DNA of 64,000 bases from Antedon bifida (taxonomy: Eukaryota > Echinodermata > Crinoidea > Comatulida > Antedonidae), in the NCBI GenBank assembly GCA_963402885.1, contig OY727095.1:29331001-29395000 (forward strand). The letters run 5' to 3'. Under the pieces are notes generated by a model. The model searched no databases and was not told the DNA's origin. It was given only the letters and a program-made list of their open reading frames with translations. Positions 1 through 9,046 of the stretch are shown one piece after another. The translations under genes and the position numbers were made by a program. Positions within the stretch are counted from its first letter, which is position 1. Each line of letters opens with the position of its first letter.

Positions 1-462
1 GTTCATGCAGGAAAATGCTCCCAAAACCCGAAAATTATTATTCTTTATTTACGTCATGTTTTCTTTCACAGGCAAAGCACACTTCTACCTTTTAAGGAAA
101 CTTACGCTTTTGATTCCGAAGACGTCGACAACAAAAACGTAGACTACCTTGTAGCGTCTTCGTGCTCTGCTGTACATAACAGTGACACAGCTAAGGTAGC
201 AGATATATTAAAATGGAATGGCTTCACGTATATTCGAATGAAGCCAACAAAAGACAAACAAATAATAATGAGGTATGTTGAAAGATGCAAACGCGTTATT
301 GTGTTCCAAAATCTATTTTTCGACGATTACGTCAATGACGTATTTAATATCTGCAGCGAAAATTTAGGAATGGTGGAGACAACTCTACCATTCAAAAATA
401 ACATTTTTGATATAGCGGTTTTTTCTAGTGGCACTGTCATTCGCGTATTGAAAAGAACATAG
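1..462 (+). CDS. 3' part of an unrecognised ORF, probably viral
   Basis: The frame is open from base 1 to the TAG at 460-462, so this is the C-terminal 153 codons of a longer gene starting before the window; the first in-frame ATG is at 238, well inside. The peptide is soluble-looking, mixed alpha/beta, with no membrane segment and no motif I recognise. It has features such as DNKNVDYLVASSCSAVHNSD near the middle and ends in VIRVLKRT. A sequence resembling a splice acceptor (tttctttcacag) lies at 66-77, so a 3' exon reading is possible, but the frame also runs through it. It lies at the left edge of the virus-like block and I assign it there only by position. Confidence 0.45.
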   Translation, partial: VHAGKCSQNPKIIILYLRHVFFHRQSTLLPFKETYAFDSEDVDNKNVDYLVASSCSAVHNSDTAKVADILKWNGFTYIRMKPTKDKQIIMRYVERCKRVIVFQNLFFDDYVNDVFNICSENLGMVETTLPFKNNIFDIAVFSSGTVIRVLKRT

Positions 463-1003
463 TTTCATTGTCAATAATTTGTCTTTTGTTGGTTTAATTG
501 AATAATACCTTTCATCATTAGTTGTACAAGTATGAATTTTTAACTAATGAAAAGGCATAGTTATAAACTCTTTGGGGTACAAAGCAGAAATGGTTAGTTA
601 TCTAAAGCAGGAAAAATATACATATGTATAATATATTTGTTTGTGAATGTTAACCTTCGTTGTACGTGAATCCATACTTTTTTAATGTCTGCTGCTATAG
701 TGGTGCATATTGTTATGTACATAGAGCATCACGGTTGACTGAAATTTCAGTTTGTTTAATGTTTTATTTAATGATAGAATTTCAATTATTATTGTACTGT
801 ATTTATTGTTTATGAATTTAAATTTCGTTAACTCGGAAATCGTTTTAACAAATAAAAAAATTTAAAAAGTTAGATCACGTTTGTTTGTTTTTATTTATTC
901 ATTTCTTGTGTGTGTGTGTGTGTGTGTGAGTGCGCGTGTGTGTGTTCATGGCTCTGTCATCCTGTGTGCAGAATTTAGGACGACTACTGAATGCTATTCG
1001 AAG
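463..1003. other. AT-rich non-coding spacer with TG microsatellite
   Basis: No convincing ORF on either strand. AATAAA-like signals occur near 849, which could serve the gene ending at 462. A (TG)n tract lies at about 907-945, and the short minus-strand ORF across it is simple-sequence translation. Confidence 0.5.
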
Positions 1004-2176
1004 ACATGCACAGAAAACCGCAAACTTTAATTGTCGAATACAATTGCACCAAAGTGCAAATGTATTCCACGTTATTATCAATATTACATGTTAAAATAGA
1101 TATAGCTTAAAAGTAATACATTAGGGCGTAATAATGTTTTACATAAAATAAGTGTTATCTTTTAACTATTGAAAACACATTAAATAAATGATTGTTTGAT
1201 ACCGCCCAAACGCCCAAGACATGCACAGAAAACCGCTTACATACAAACTTTAATTGTCGAATACAAGTGCACCAAAGTGCAAATGTATTCCACGTTATAA
1301 TCAATATTACATGTTAAAATAGATATAGCTTAAAAGTAATACATTAGGCCGTAATAATGTTTTACATAAAATAAGTGTTATCTTTTAACTATTGAAAACA
1401 CATTAAATAAATGATTGTTTGATACCGCCCGCTCGAACAAATCTTCCGCGCGGTTCAGTAAACGTTATCTGCTAACACTGAGGGTGCTTGACTTGTTCAT
1501 TATCATGGGAGCCGTGAGAATCATTTGTGTATGAGTAAATAATAAAAAATATACAGAGGGCGCAAAAAGTCAGAAGAGTAAACAAGTTTACTATCTGGCG
1601 TGTGTATACAAATAATATTGTTCGTTTCTTGATAAAATCGTAACGGTATAGTGTAGAAAGCGAGCATTACATATTTGTATCGTTTCTTCACAGAAAACCG
1701 CTTACATACAAACTTTAATTGTCGAATACAATTGCACCAAAGTGCAAATGTATTCCACGTTATAATCAATATTACATGTTAAAATAGATATAGCTTAAAA
1801 GTAATACATTAGGGCGTAATAATGTTTTACATAAAATAAGTGTTATCTTTTAACTATTGAAAACACATTAAATAAATGATTGTTTGATACCGCCCGCTCG
1901 AACAAATCTTCCGCGCGGTTCAGTAAACGTTATCTGCTAACACTGAGGGTGCTTGACTTGTTCATTATCATGGGAGCCGTGAGAATCATTTGTGTATGAG
2001 TAAATAATAAAAAATATACAGAGGGCGCAATCACACAAAAAGTCAGAAGAGTAAACAAGTTTACTATCTGGCGTGTGTGTGCGCGTGTGTATACAAATAA
2101 TATTGTTCGTTTCTTGATAAAATCGAAACGGTATAGTGTAGAAAGCGAGCATTACATATTTGTATCGTTTCTTCAC
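1004..2176. repeat. Tandem repeat, 465-bp unit, about 2.4 copies
   Basis: A unit beginning at cacagaaaaccgc is seen as a partial copy at about 1004-1210 and as two long copies at 1224-1688 and 1689-2176, a period of 465 bp. The third copy carries small insertions (a tcacac and a gtgtgcgc expansion). The unit is AT-rich but contains a GC-rich core at ccgcccgctcgaac and cttccgcgcggttc. It sits in the largest non-coding gap of the virus-like block. Function unknown; a homologous-region or origin-type element is one reading, simple tandem duplication the other. Short ORFs inside repeat from copy to copy and are not genes. Confidence 0.8.
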
Positions 2177-2352
2177 GGCTCGAGAACTTATTATCCAGAG
2201 AATACTATATCATTTGTACATGGTAAAATAATAGTTTATAAAAAAAAAATAGACTTTAATATCGTGTGTGTGTGTATACACAAAACACTTCTTGATAGTG
2301 GTGGGTGTGGTGTGAAAAAAAAAAGTATTCAACGTTTCAGAGTGACAAAGCT

Positions 2353-2925
2353 TTACGAGTGTACTTTTAACCGATGTTTACCGTTTCGCGACGACCAACA
2401 TTTCTTCGTGGACAGTGCAGTAACGAATACGGTGTTTGGACGACTGTACTTTAGACAGAGTAAATAGACGAACGTAACTGTAGCTATGAGCATAGAAGAC
2501 CATGTTAATAGGGCAGGAATCCAGATTGAAATTGGAATTCTGCCTATGAAATTCAAGTTAAAGTCAGACATTGCCTTTCCAAGTGTCCGAGCAGGAATCT
2601 CTATCAAGCTAGAAACGGTCTTGGCAAACGCTTCAACCGGCGAAACGGACAGGATTGGATGTACTACATAGTTTCTGTGATATTCTGTACATTCGTCTCT
2701 TTCTTCTATAAAGATATTTGTTCGCAACCACGACACAAAAACATTCATCGTATCATCATTCTCTGTGATTCGTCTCTGTTGCTTTTCACATTTGTTGACA
2801 AGCTGTGTCATCTCGGCCCGATTAACCGCCACTCTCTCTCTGTACAACAATAACCAATTCCATGGAACACTTACAACGAATAAAACAATAAATACGTCGA
2901 AAATCAATCCTCTTAGCTTCAACAT
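2353..2925 (-). CDS. CLCC1-like membrane protein, virus-type short form
   Basis: 190 codons from the ATG at 2925. A hydrophobic helix at residues about 7-28 ends in PWNWLLLYRE, matching the position of the GWNWMYLYK stretch that follows the second membrane segment of animal CLCC1 (chloride channel CLIC-like 1, an ER/nuclear-envelope protein). A charged lumenal region with Cys pairs follows (NKCEKQQ; RDECTEYHRNYVVHP), then SVSPVEAFAKTVSSLIEIPA, an amphipathic stretch GRIPISIWIPALL and a last membrane helix at about 145-165. The order and spacing of these elements match the conserved CLCC1 core, but the N-terminal lumenal domain and the long cytoplasmic tail are missing. CLCC1 homologues have been reported in herpesviruses of molluscs and fish, and host CLCC1 has been linked to membrane fusion in herpesvirus nuclear egress. 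The assignment is from remembered family features, not a search. Confidence 0.68.
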   Translation of the reverse strand: MLKLRGLIFDVFIVLFVVSVPWNWLLLYRERVAVNRAEMTQLVNKCEKQQRRITENDDTMNVFVSWLRTNIFIEERDECTEYHRNYVVHPILSVSPVEAFAKTVSSLIEIPARTLGKAMSDFNLNFIGRIPISIWIPALLTWSSMLIATVTFVYLLCLKYSRPNTVFVTALSTKKCWSSRNGKHRLKVHS

Positions 2926-3033
2926 CACGCACGCGTGTGCACTCGACGCTGTACATTAACGATAACTTTTAATCTTCATACTTTTTTTTTATATATAATA
3001 ATAATAATAATACATGTAATTTGATTCAAAGAT

Positions 3034-3777
3034 TCACCACAGAAGGAGCCTTGTGTTGAAATTAAATTTTTTTTTATTATTATTATTAAAATATTATTCT
3101 CCATTCTCTAAGCTTTCCAAAAATATGTAACTTGCTTTATAATTTCCTTCAGGGCAATTAAGATATAAGCCGAATTCAATAGATTACTTTCGATAGATTA
3201 TCAACAATTAGAAACCAGCCTTTGAAGTTCAGTGGTTCATTGGTTCTATTCAATATCCACAACACATTCTCATTGAATACCATTAGTTATTATTAATGGA
3301 TCTACATGAAATTTTACACACTTAAACAATGAATACGAATAAAGATTACACTTTAATTTCTTTTAATTTTATTATCATCTTCATATATAAAATCAACGAT
3401 TAAAAATGCATAATTATGTTGATTAATGGATTATTTTGAGCACACAATCTGTTAACATAACTCACTTCTACTCTAGATCATGATTAGGCCTAGTATACAA
3501 ATTCTTACACATTAATTTCTTCTTCGTTTTCAATAACTATCCTCGCCGTCAGAATTTTCGTCTATCGCCATCCAGTCTTTAGTATCCTCATCTTCATCTT
3601 CACTTACCCCATTTTTCTTCTGCCCCCTCACCGAGTAAAAAACAATCCTGAATGTATGTAGGCCTAGCTAGTCGCTGAACAGGGTCGCATCGTCAGCATT
3701 AGCAAGAAGGCCAGCATTTAAAGCGGCAGCTAATTATAGCAATATAGCTTTTGCGACACAAGGCTCCTTTCGTGGTG
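3034..3777. mobile_element. MITE with AAGGAGCCTTGTGT terminal inverted repeats
   Basis: The left end reads CACCACAGAAGGAGCCTTG near 3034 and the right end has its inverted counterpart (acaaggctcctttcgtggtg) at about 3757-3776, giving a 744-bp non-coding element. A second, truncated copy lies at 11764. It separates the CLCC1-like gene from the next minus-strand gene and shows that the block has resided in the chromosome. I could not identify a target duplication. Confidence 0.75.
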
Positions 3778-3847
3778 ACGCGACCCAAATAGAAACAAAA
3801 AACACGCAATGTAAAGACATTTTTTTTTTATTGCCTTTGTCGTATCA

Positions 3848-4873
3848 TCAAACTTTCCGTTCTTTAGTGAACAGAACATCTTCATCGTCCTCCTCTCCAT
3901 CCGCATCGCCTTTTCTTAGAAAATGACGTTTATGCATCAACATAAAGCATTGAATAAAGACTATGGTGAAGAATCTGATCAGATGCGAAATCATGCGAGC
4001 GAATGCCCAGTGTCGACCGACTTTGTTGATCGGACAGTCTGATGAGTCTAGTTTGTGTGCGCTCAAATCGAGTAGATTCTGATAGCAGCTATCGAGCTCA
4101 TCACATTTGAACAGTTCACGACCGTCAAACATACATGGACCGAGTTTATAGATAAAAACGTTGCGTATCAGATCCAGGATTGTCATAGCCACCGACGTCA
4201 ATGAAACCGCCTCCCATATGCGTTCCAAAGATGAGTATCTGGACATCAGGGCGGCAGACAGAAACGCGTACACTACGTGCTCAGAACAAAGTGGATATAC
4301 AACGGCTCCGGCTAGAACGTCCACCAGTAACGTGGCAACGACTATAGGCAGTCCAACGAACATGTACCACGTCCAGCAGTCTAGAACTTGATTTCCTTTT
4401 GAACGATCGGTTATGTGTAGCATTACCGGCAGAATACCGGTGGGCAGATAGACAAGCAACATTTGTACAGTGTAGTAAATGGAACCGGCAGCTGTTCCCA
4501 ACTCTACCATGGGACAACGTCGTTGATCGGCTTGCCATCGAAGAGCGTCCGTCATGGCGAGTTGACAACGTGCATCAGTTCCGTGAGCACCGCACTCTTG
4601 CATCGGATCTCGATAGGATACACCGCACGGTCCGATCAGGAATTTCATATTGGACAGAAACGATATGTTTGCAGCCGCGCACATGCTCAATCGAAACGCC
4701 GATATGAGTTTTGTTGTCGATGCAGCGTGTACGAATATGGCGTAGAGGCAAACGGGTAGAAAGATGGCGTGCCAATCGATTATCGGATGAACGTTTGTCT
4801 GTAACAGTACGTCGATTACAATAGACGTAGCGAAACATGTTGTGATCAACGAACAAACAGTGTACTCTTTCAT
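3848..4873 (-). CDS. Polytopic membrane protein, about 8 TM, probably viral
   Basis: 341 codons from an ATG 48 bp downstream of the preceding minus-strand gene, suggesting a shared transcription unit. Hydrophobic segments fall at about 7-26, 34-52, 56-74, 128-155, 165-190, 195-210, 215-240 and 297-317. A Cys-rich loop lies between the third and fourth (CGVSYRDPMQECGAHG and following Cys), and a second Cys-containing loop (ELFKCDELDSCY) lies before the last helix. The C-tail is acidic and cytosolic-looking (DADGEEDDEDVLF). An 8-TM layout recalls herpesvirus glycoprotein M, but gM has its main lumenal loop between helices 1 and 2, unlike this protein, so I do not claim that identity. No close family recognised. 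Confidence 0.72.
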   Translation of the reverse strand: MKEYTVCSLITTCFATSIVIDVLLQTNVHPIIDWHAIFLPVCLYAIFVHAASTTKLISAFRLSMCAAANISFLSNMKFLIGPCGVSYRDPMQECGAHGTDARCQLAMTDALRWQADQRRCPMVELGTAAGSIYYTVQMLLVYLPTGILPVMLHITDRSKGNQVLDCWTWYMFVGLPIVVATLLVDVLAGAVVYPLCSEHVVYAFLSAALMSRYSSLERIWEAVSLTSVAMTILDLIRNVFIYKLGPCMFDGRELFKCDELDSCYQNLLDLSAHKLDSSDCPINKVGRHWAFARMISHLIRFFTIVFIQCFMLMHKRHFLRKGDADGEEDDEDVLFTKERKV

Positions 4874-4921
4874 CGTCTCTGTGCTGTGTCGTTTCGTGCG
4901 CGAAATACGTTCATGTACTCA

Positions 4922-5950
4922 TCATGACACAGAGGGAGGACGAGGAGAAGGCGGCGGCAGAGGAATGAGAATCGTGAATTCAACTTCTCCGTTGGACAGA
5001 TTTCTTCTGACAACGGGACAATGCATGAATCTATAGACGGACTGTATACATTTTTCAAAGTCGTGCGCGTTAGTCCATCCAACTTGTGAGTAGAATTCAC
5101 GATATGCGGTGGGCGTCAAGACGTCGGCCGGTCGAAGAGCAAACTTGTCACCGTGTTTATCTATTACAACGGGTTCGGCGCGCAAAAAAGAGGCCGATTC
5201 ACCGGATTGTAACGGTAATCGTTTGTTTCTAACGCTCGTTCTGAAATCAACTGAGCGCATGATGGCTTCGAAGTATTCGATATCTGGCGCGGGAGGGGGA
5301 AGCGGTATGTTCAGTATGTATTGCCTGACTTCGACAGTCCACGGTGGCTGTTTATCGCGTTGCACCAACGCTCTGTAATACGATTCTGGAGATTTGTATT
5401 GTGGACTGTCGGTCAAGAGAACCTTGTAGAAGAGTGTACTCGCATCGCGTATATCGAACGTGGTGTCGCGATCCATGTATCGAATCGGGATAGCCGCGTA
5501 CGGAATCTTTGTGTTTTGTTTCCAGCATTTCCGGGCCGCGATCGATGCATGACCGAAGCGTATCCGATCAGGATTGTTACACGACAGCTGCGTGTACGCG
5601 CTTGCTGGTAAACGATGTGTAGTGAGAAACGTCGTTCTGTCTTCATCGTGGTAACATATCAAAGTGTCAACATCTATTAATATCCATTGATTGGGATGTA
5701 CGTGCGGTTGGAGTAATCGTCTGCCTTGTACCGTCATTTTGTTAAGCTGTATTCGTTTATTTGATTTTGAATGTTGTAGAACGGGTAGACGTGGTGCTAC
5801 TGCTGCTTCATCGTCCCTCTTCATCACCTTCCAACTCGTCCAATCGGTATTATTGAATTCATCTCGTAGTGTTTCACCAACACCACCCGTCGCATTCTCG
5901 TTGCCTACAATAAACCAATCGGTGTTGAAGTTGAGAGCCTTTGTCATCAT
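4922..5950 (-). CDS. Unrecognised 342-residue soluble protein, probably viral
   Basis: Starts at ATG-ATG (5950) and ends 48 bp before the downstream minus-strand membrane protein. No signal peptide or membrane helix. The chain is rich in Arg, Asp and aromatic residues, with a proline run near the middle (NIPLPPPAPDIEYFEAIMRS) and a proline-rich C-terminus (LIPLPPPSPRPPS). Base composition is CpG-rich like its neighbours and unlike the AT-rich flanks. The start faces the plus-strand gene at 6047 with only 96 bp between, so the gap probably holds a divergent promoter; it contains a TG repeat. A structural or tegument-type role would be a guess. Confidence 0.7.
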   Translation of the reverse strand: MMTKALNFNTDWFIVGNENATGGVGETLRDEFNNTDWTSWKVMKRDDEAAVAPRLPVLQHSKSNKRIQLNKMTVQGRRLLQPHVHPNQWILIDVDTLICYHDEDRTTFLTTHRLPASAYTQLSCNNPDRIRFGHASIAARKCWKQNTKIPYAAIPIRYMDRDTTFDIRDASTLFYKVLLTDSPQYKSPESYYRALVQRDKQPPWTVEVRQYILNIPLPPPAPDIEYFEAIMRSVDFRTSVRNKRLPLQSGESASFLRAEPVVIDKHGDKFALRPADVLTPTAYREFYSQVGWTNAHDFEKCIQSVYRFMHCPVVRRNLSNGEVEFTILIPLPPPSPRPPSVS

Positions 5951-6046
5951 TGCGCTGTGCGTGTCTCTGTGTGTGTGTGTGTGTTTGTGTCTTGTTAATG
6001 GTTAAAAGGAACTGATTACGATTCCATATTTTCATTTTCATTCACG

Positions 6047-6947
6047 ATGATGTCGAATGATGACCATAGATTTGCTTACAGATTTAACAACGATTCAACG
6101 TGGTACATCGAAGACCATGCACTTACGTACGGCGATGCAAAAGAGCGTATAATGCTTCAGTGGAACATAAATCCGACGTCGCGTAGACTAGAAATGCGAT
6201 GTGAAGATAGCATGCGTATACTCGACGACTATGACCCGATCATGAAGAACAGGAACGTTATAATCGATAGTTATTCCGTCCAATATCCTATAGATAATTT
6301 CGAAGATATGTTTCATAGAAAAATTGATGAACGAAAGAAAATGAGTAAAGAAGATATACGAAATTGGCTATCAACTGCGTTCAAGTACTGCAATATCGAC
6401 TACAACTACCCGTATACTCAATCGTTACCGATAATGTCAGATTTGTACGTGTACGTAAACAATCTTCACGCTAAGCTGAACAATTGCAACACGTTGTCAA
6501 AGTTGTCGAGATGTGTGCGACTGTTGCAGGAAGCACGAGCGATGTTCCCGAACGATACAAAAATGTTTGGTTTGGTAGGCTACGAATTGGACACGTTGCT
6601 CAACATATGTTTAGGCGTGTATCAGTATCCAGAGTACAACAAGGCATCAACGTTCGGAGAAGTGATAAGTCTTGATGAACTTTATTCAGAATGCCCTCGT
6701 CAGTTACAATGCTCAGTCAGTATCAGTAGAGAGAGAAGCTTACGACGGCGCCTACAGCCCTATCAGAACGGACATTTGTATGCTTAAACACAAATTGTTG
6801 GCAGCAAACAGTTACGAAGACATCCGAGATTGTTATGACGTGTGCTTAGATATGAAAATGGCCAGTGCAGAACATGATCATTTGAGTTATTATTTCAAAG
6901 ACTGCAGTGAAGCACTGTTGAACATTCTATGGGATGTTGAGATTTGA
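6047..6947 (+). pseudogene. Helical repeat protein split by a frameshift
   Basis: Two overlapping frames look like one gene. The first runs from ATG-ATG at 6047 to a stop at 6787. The second, +1 frame is open from 6669 to 6947; it is closed upstream by a TAA at 6666-6668 and its track start is a TTG at 6672, so it is unlikely to be an independent gene. Both frames contain a similar helical unit of about 50 residues: one with LLQEARAMFPNDTKMFGLVG and LLNICLGV, the other with CYDVCLDMKMASAEHDHLSY and LLNILWDV. The simplest reading is an internally duplicated alpha-helical protein of about 300 residues broken by a single-base change between 6669 and 6787. Programmed frameshifting is the alternative; I saw no obvious slippery site. 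No membrane segment; function unknown. Confidence 0.6.
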
Positions 6948-7039
6948 AAAAAAAAAAAAAAAATCTTATGAATTTATTTCGTTTATACATGATGTGTGCA
7001 GTAGTACTAGCATTACATTTTTGTTTCTGAGATGATGAT

Positions 7040-7045
7040 AATAAA
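7040..7045 (+). terminator. Polyadenylation signal AATAAA
   Basis: Canonical AATAAA about 93 bp after the stop at 6947 and before the next plus-strand start at 7158. It is correctly placed to end the upstream transcript. Confidence 0.45.
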
Positions 7046-7157
7046 GAATCGAAACGTTAATTTGTTTTTTGTTTTTTTTTAATGTGTGCGTAAAAGTGAT
7101 GATGATGATGATATCGTTGTGTTGATGTTATAAACGTGTTTTCAACGCGTCCGCGAC

Positions 7158-8003
7158 ATGACAATGATCAAGGTACCGTTAGAGGTATGCCTGAGTATAC
7201 GCGATTGTCTAAAAGATGATCCGACACGCCGACTGTGTACGTCGAATATTTCAAAAGTTTGGAACGACTTGATATACGGTGATGAGAAAACAGATCGTTG
7301 TCGAAAGTGCACTCGATTCTTGCTTCAGAATTGTGTACACTGCGGCGTAAAAGCATGCGATACATGTAAAATAGTGTATAGGTGCGCAAATTGCAAGGTG
7401 TCTTCGTGTCAGAAATGCGTCGTGACTGTAGTACGTATTGACAGGAAATATTGTAACGAATGCACTTGCGCGAGTCAAAGACACGAATGTATTGCTCAGA
7501 TTTTGCAACGTATGCACAACAACGTAGAGGCTCATAAAATGGATTTGCGGTCTATTGTACGTTTTGTGAGTGAAGCAGTCGAGCACGATCCAGACGAGAT
7601 TTTGATCGCGGCAATGCGCGAACGACAGCATGCGACGTTGGGAAGAACGTTTGCTGAACGTGTACTCTGCATACAATCTCTGCAACGTTTAACTTTGATA
7701 GATGTGCCGATCGTCGACAGTTTTTTATCTACGTTGATGACAAAAGGAGGAGGAGGAGGAGGAGGAGAAGGGGGTTTGAAAGACGTTCGACTTGTAAGGT
7801 GCAACAGACTGACGTTTGATAATGACATGCTGCCGAGCGCTAATCCGATGACGGTGTGTATCGAATGTATGGACGTGTCTCCGATAAGATTGTCAAGTGT
7901 GTTTGACAAGGAGCATGTGACGTTAGTGTTGATAAATTGTAATTTTAGCGTAGACGAACTGGCTGCAGTTGACGACTTTAAATTTGTTATAGAAACGAAA
8001 TGA
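7158..8003 (+). CDS. F-box-like plus zinc-cluster protein, probably viral
   Basis: 281 codons. Residues about 5-40 (KVPLEVCLSIRDCLKDD ... SNISKVWNDLIY) have the Leu-Pro-like start, spaced hydrophobics and Ser-x2-Trp of an F-box. Residues about 47-105 hold a dense Cys cluster with repeated Cys-x2-Cys pairs (RCRKC, CVHCGVKACDTC, RCANCKVSSCQKC, YCNECTC), which should bind several zinc ions. The C-terminal half is Leu-rich with a Gly8 run and short LRR-like units (LKDVRLVRCNRLTFDND). This order, F-box then Zn cluster then LRR-like, suggests a substrate adaptor for a cullin-RING (SCF) ubiquitin ligase; that role is inference. Its TGA stop at 8001-8003 is inside a 13-bp target duplication and in the pre-insertion sequence overlapped the next gene's ATG. 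Confidence 0.7.
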   Translation: MTMIKVPLEVCLSIRDCLKDDPTRRLCTSNISKVWNDLIYGDEKTDRCRKCTRFLLQNCVHCGVKACDTCKIVYRCANCKVSSCQKCVVTVVRIDRKYCNECTCASQRHECIAQILQRMHNNVEAHKMDLRSIVRFVSEAVEHDPDEILIAAMRERQHATLGRTFAERVLCIQSLQRLTLIDVPIVDSFLSTLMTKGGGGGGGEGGLKDVRLVRCNRLTFDNDMLPSANPMTVCIECMDVSPIRLSSVFDKEHVTLVLINCNFSVDELAAVDDFKFVIETK

Positions 8004-8010
8004 ATAAAAA
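7998..8010. repeat. Target-site duplication, left copy (AAATGAATAAAAA)
   Basis: Thirteen bases identical to 9034-9046; together they bracket the Penelope-like insertion. The copy contains the stop codon of the upstream gene. Confidence 0.85.
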
Positions 8011-9033
8011 TTAAAAGACGTTTACTATATAATTTCAATATAAAATTTAATGACAAAAAAGAGAGATCGACGTTTCGGTACCATCATAGAACCATTTTCA
8101 AGATCAAGTGAATACAAAACAATAATAATTATGTGCACTAAGCACCAAAGTTGGTGACAGGAAATGCTAATTGAGGGCTAATTAAGTAATTAGCTCCTCC
8201 TACTGAGTTAGATAAACAATTTAGCTTTGATGGAATCCGAGTGTAGGTTTTATCTCTTTGATCCACAACATCTCCTTAATTAGGCAATCAAACTTATTGT
8301 TACATTTAGATAAGACTCTAAAGTATTCTGAGATATCACCAGTTATGCCATGTTGTTTTAGGTGATCGCCTATAATACTTTTGTTATGTTCATTAATGCG
8401 TTTGTAAAGGCAAGTGTAAACGACATAGTTTGTATCACACAAACCACATTGAAATTTGTACACAACGCATTGTGAATTAATGATTCTGGGTTTCATTTCT
8501 TTAGGTTTTAAGGTGTCACCTATCTTACGACTAGTAAATACTGGTAAAATATCATTTTCAATCTTCGCACTAAGTTGTTTAGTAACCGTGTTACAACAAG
8601 TTTGATCCTTGTACGGTAGTACAATCCTAATAGGCTGGGGAGATTCATCAGTTAGCATATCTTCATTAGTATTACTAGGAGTCACACACAAGTATTAATG
8701 GATTGGTTGAAAGCCTTAACAATATTACTAATAAGATCTAAAGGATAATTCAACTTTTGAAAAATCTTTGTTACATTATCAACCTCTGATAGGAAAATGT
8801 CATGCGTAGATGACAATTTGTAGGCCCTATTAAGCATTGTGTGAATTAGATTACGTTTATGTTTGATATCCACATGGCTATCATAATGTAATAATAAGCC
8901 TTTATTAGTGGATTTCTTATTTACTTTGGTTTCAAGAGATATATCGTTTTTTGAGATAGTCATACCTAAAAAATTTATTGAGTTATCTCTAGCAATTTCC
9001 ATTGTGAAATCAACGGCATCGTGTGAATTGTTC
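8011..9033 (-). mobile_element. Penelope-like element, 5'-truncated, with GIY-YIG domain
   Basis: On the minus strand two frames (9050-8682, then 8691-8221) give the C-terminal end of a Penelope-type reverse transcriptase (VDFTMEIARDNSINFLGMTI, the usual FT-x-E-x4-N-x2-FL pattern) followed by a GIY-YIG endonuclease (CGLCDTNYVVYTCLYKRINE, then EMLWIKEIKPTLG). One frame change near 8682-8691 and the 5' truncation make it inactive. The 3' tail (low coordinates, about 8050-8110) carries the GGTACCGAAACGTCGATCTC sequence common at the ends of such elements. Identical 13-bp repeats flank it. It lies between two virus-like genes and so post-dates chromosomal integration. Confidence 0.88.
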
Positions 9034-9046
9034 AAATGAATAAAAA
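9034..9046. repeat. Target-site duplication, right copy (AAATGAATAAAAA)
   Basis: Matches 7998-8010 exactly. This copy supplies the ATG (9036) of the downstream glycoprotein gene. Confidence 0.85.

Noticed and set aside
899-1081. Minus-strand ORF across the TG tract (60 codons)
   Set aside because: It translates a microsatellite and a piece of the tandem repeat; the same peptide recurs at 1521-1769 because the DNA is repeated.
2075-2467. Plus-strand 130-codon ORF
   Set aside because: It crosses the tandem repeat, poly-A runs and the antisense of the CLCC1-like gene; no coding character of its own.
3848-4873. Glycoprotein M identity for the 8-TM protein
   Set aside because: The helix count fits but the large lumenal Cys loop is in the wrong place and no gM motif is visible.
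4161-5646. Several 70-100 codon ORFs on both strands
   Set aside because: Out-of-frame shadows of the two minus-strand viral genes at 3848-5950.
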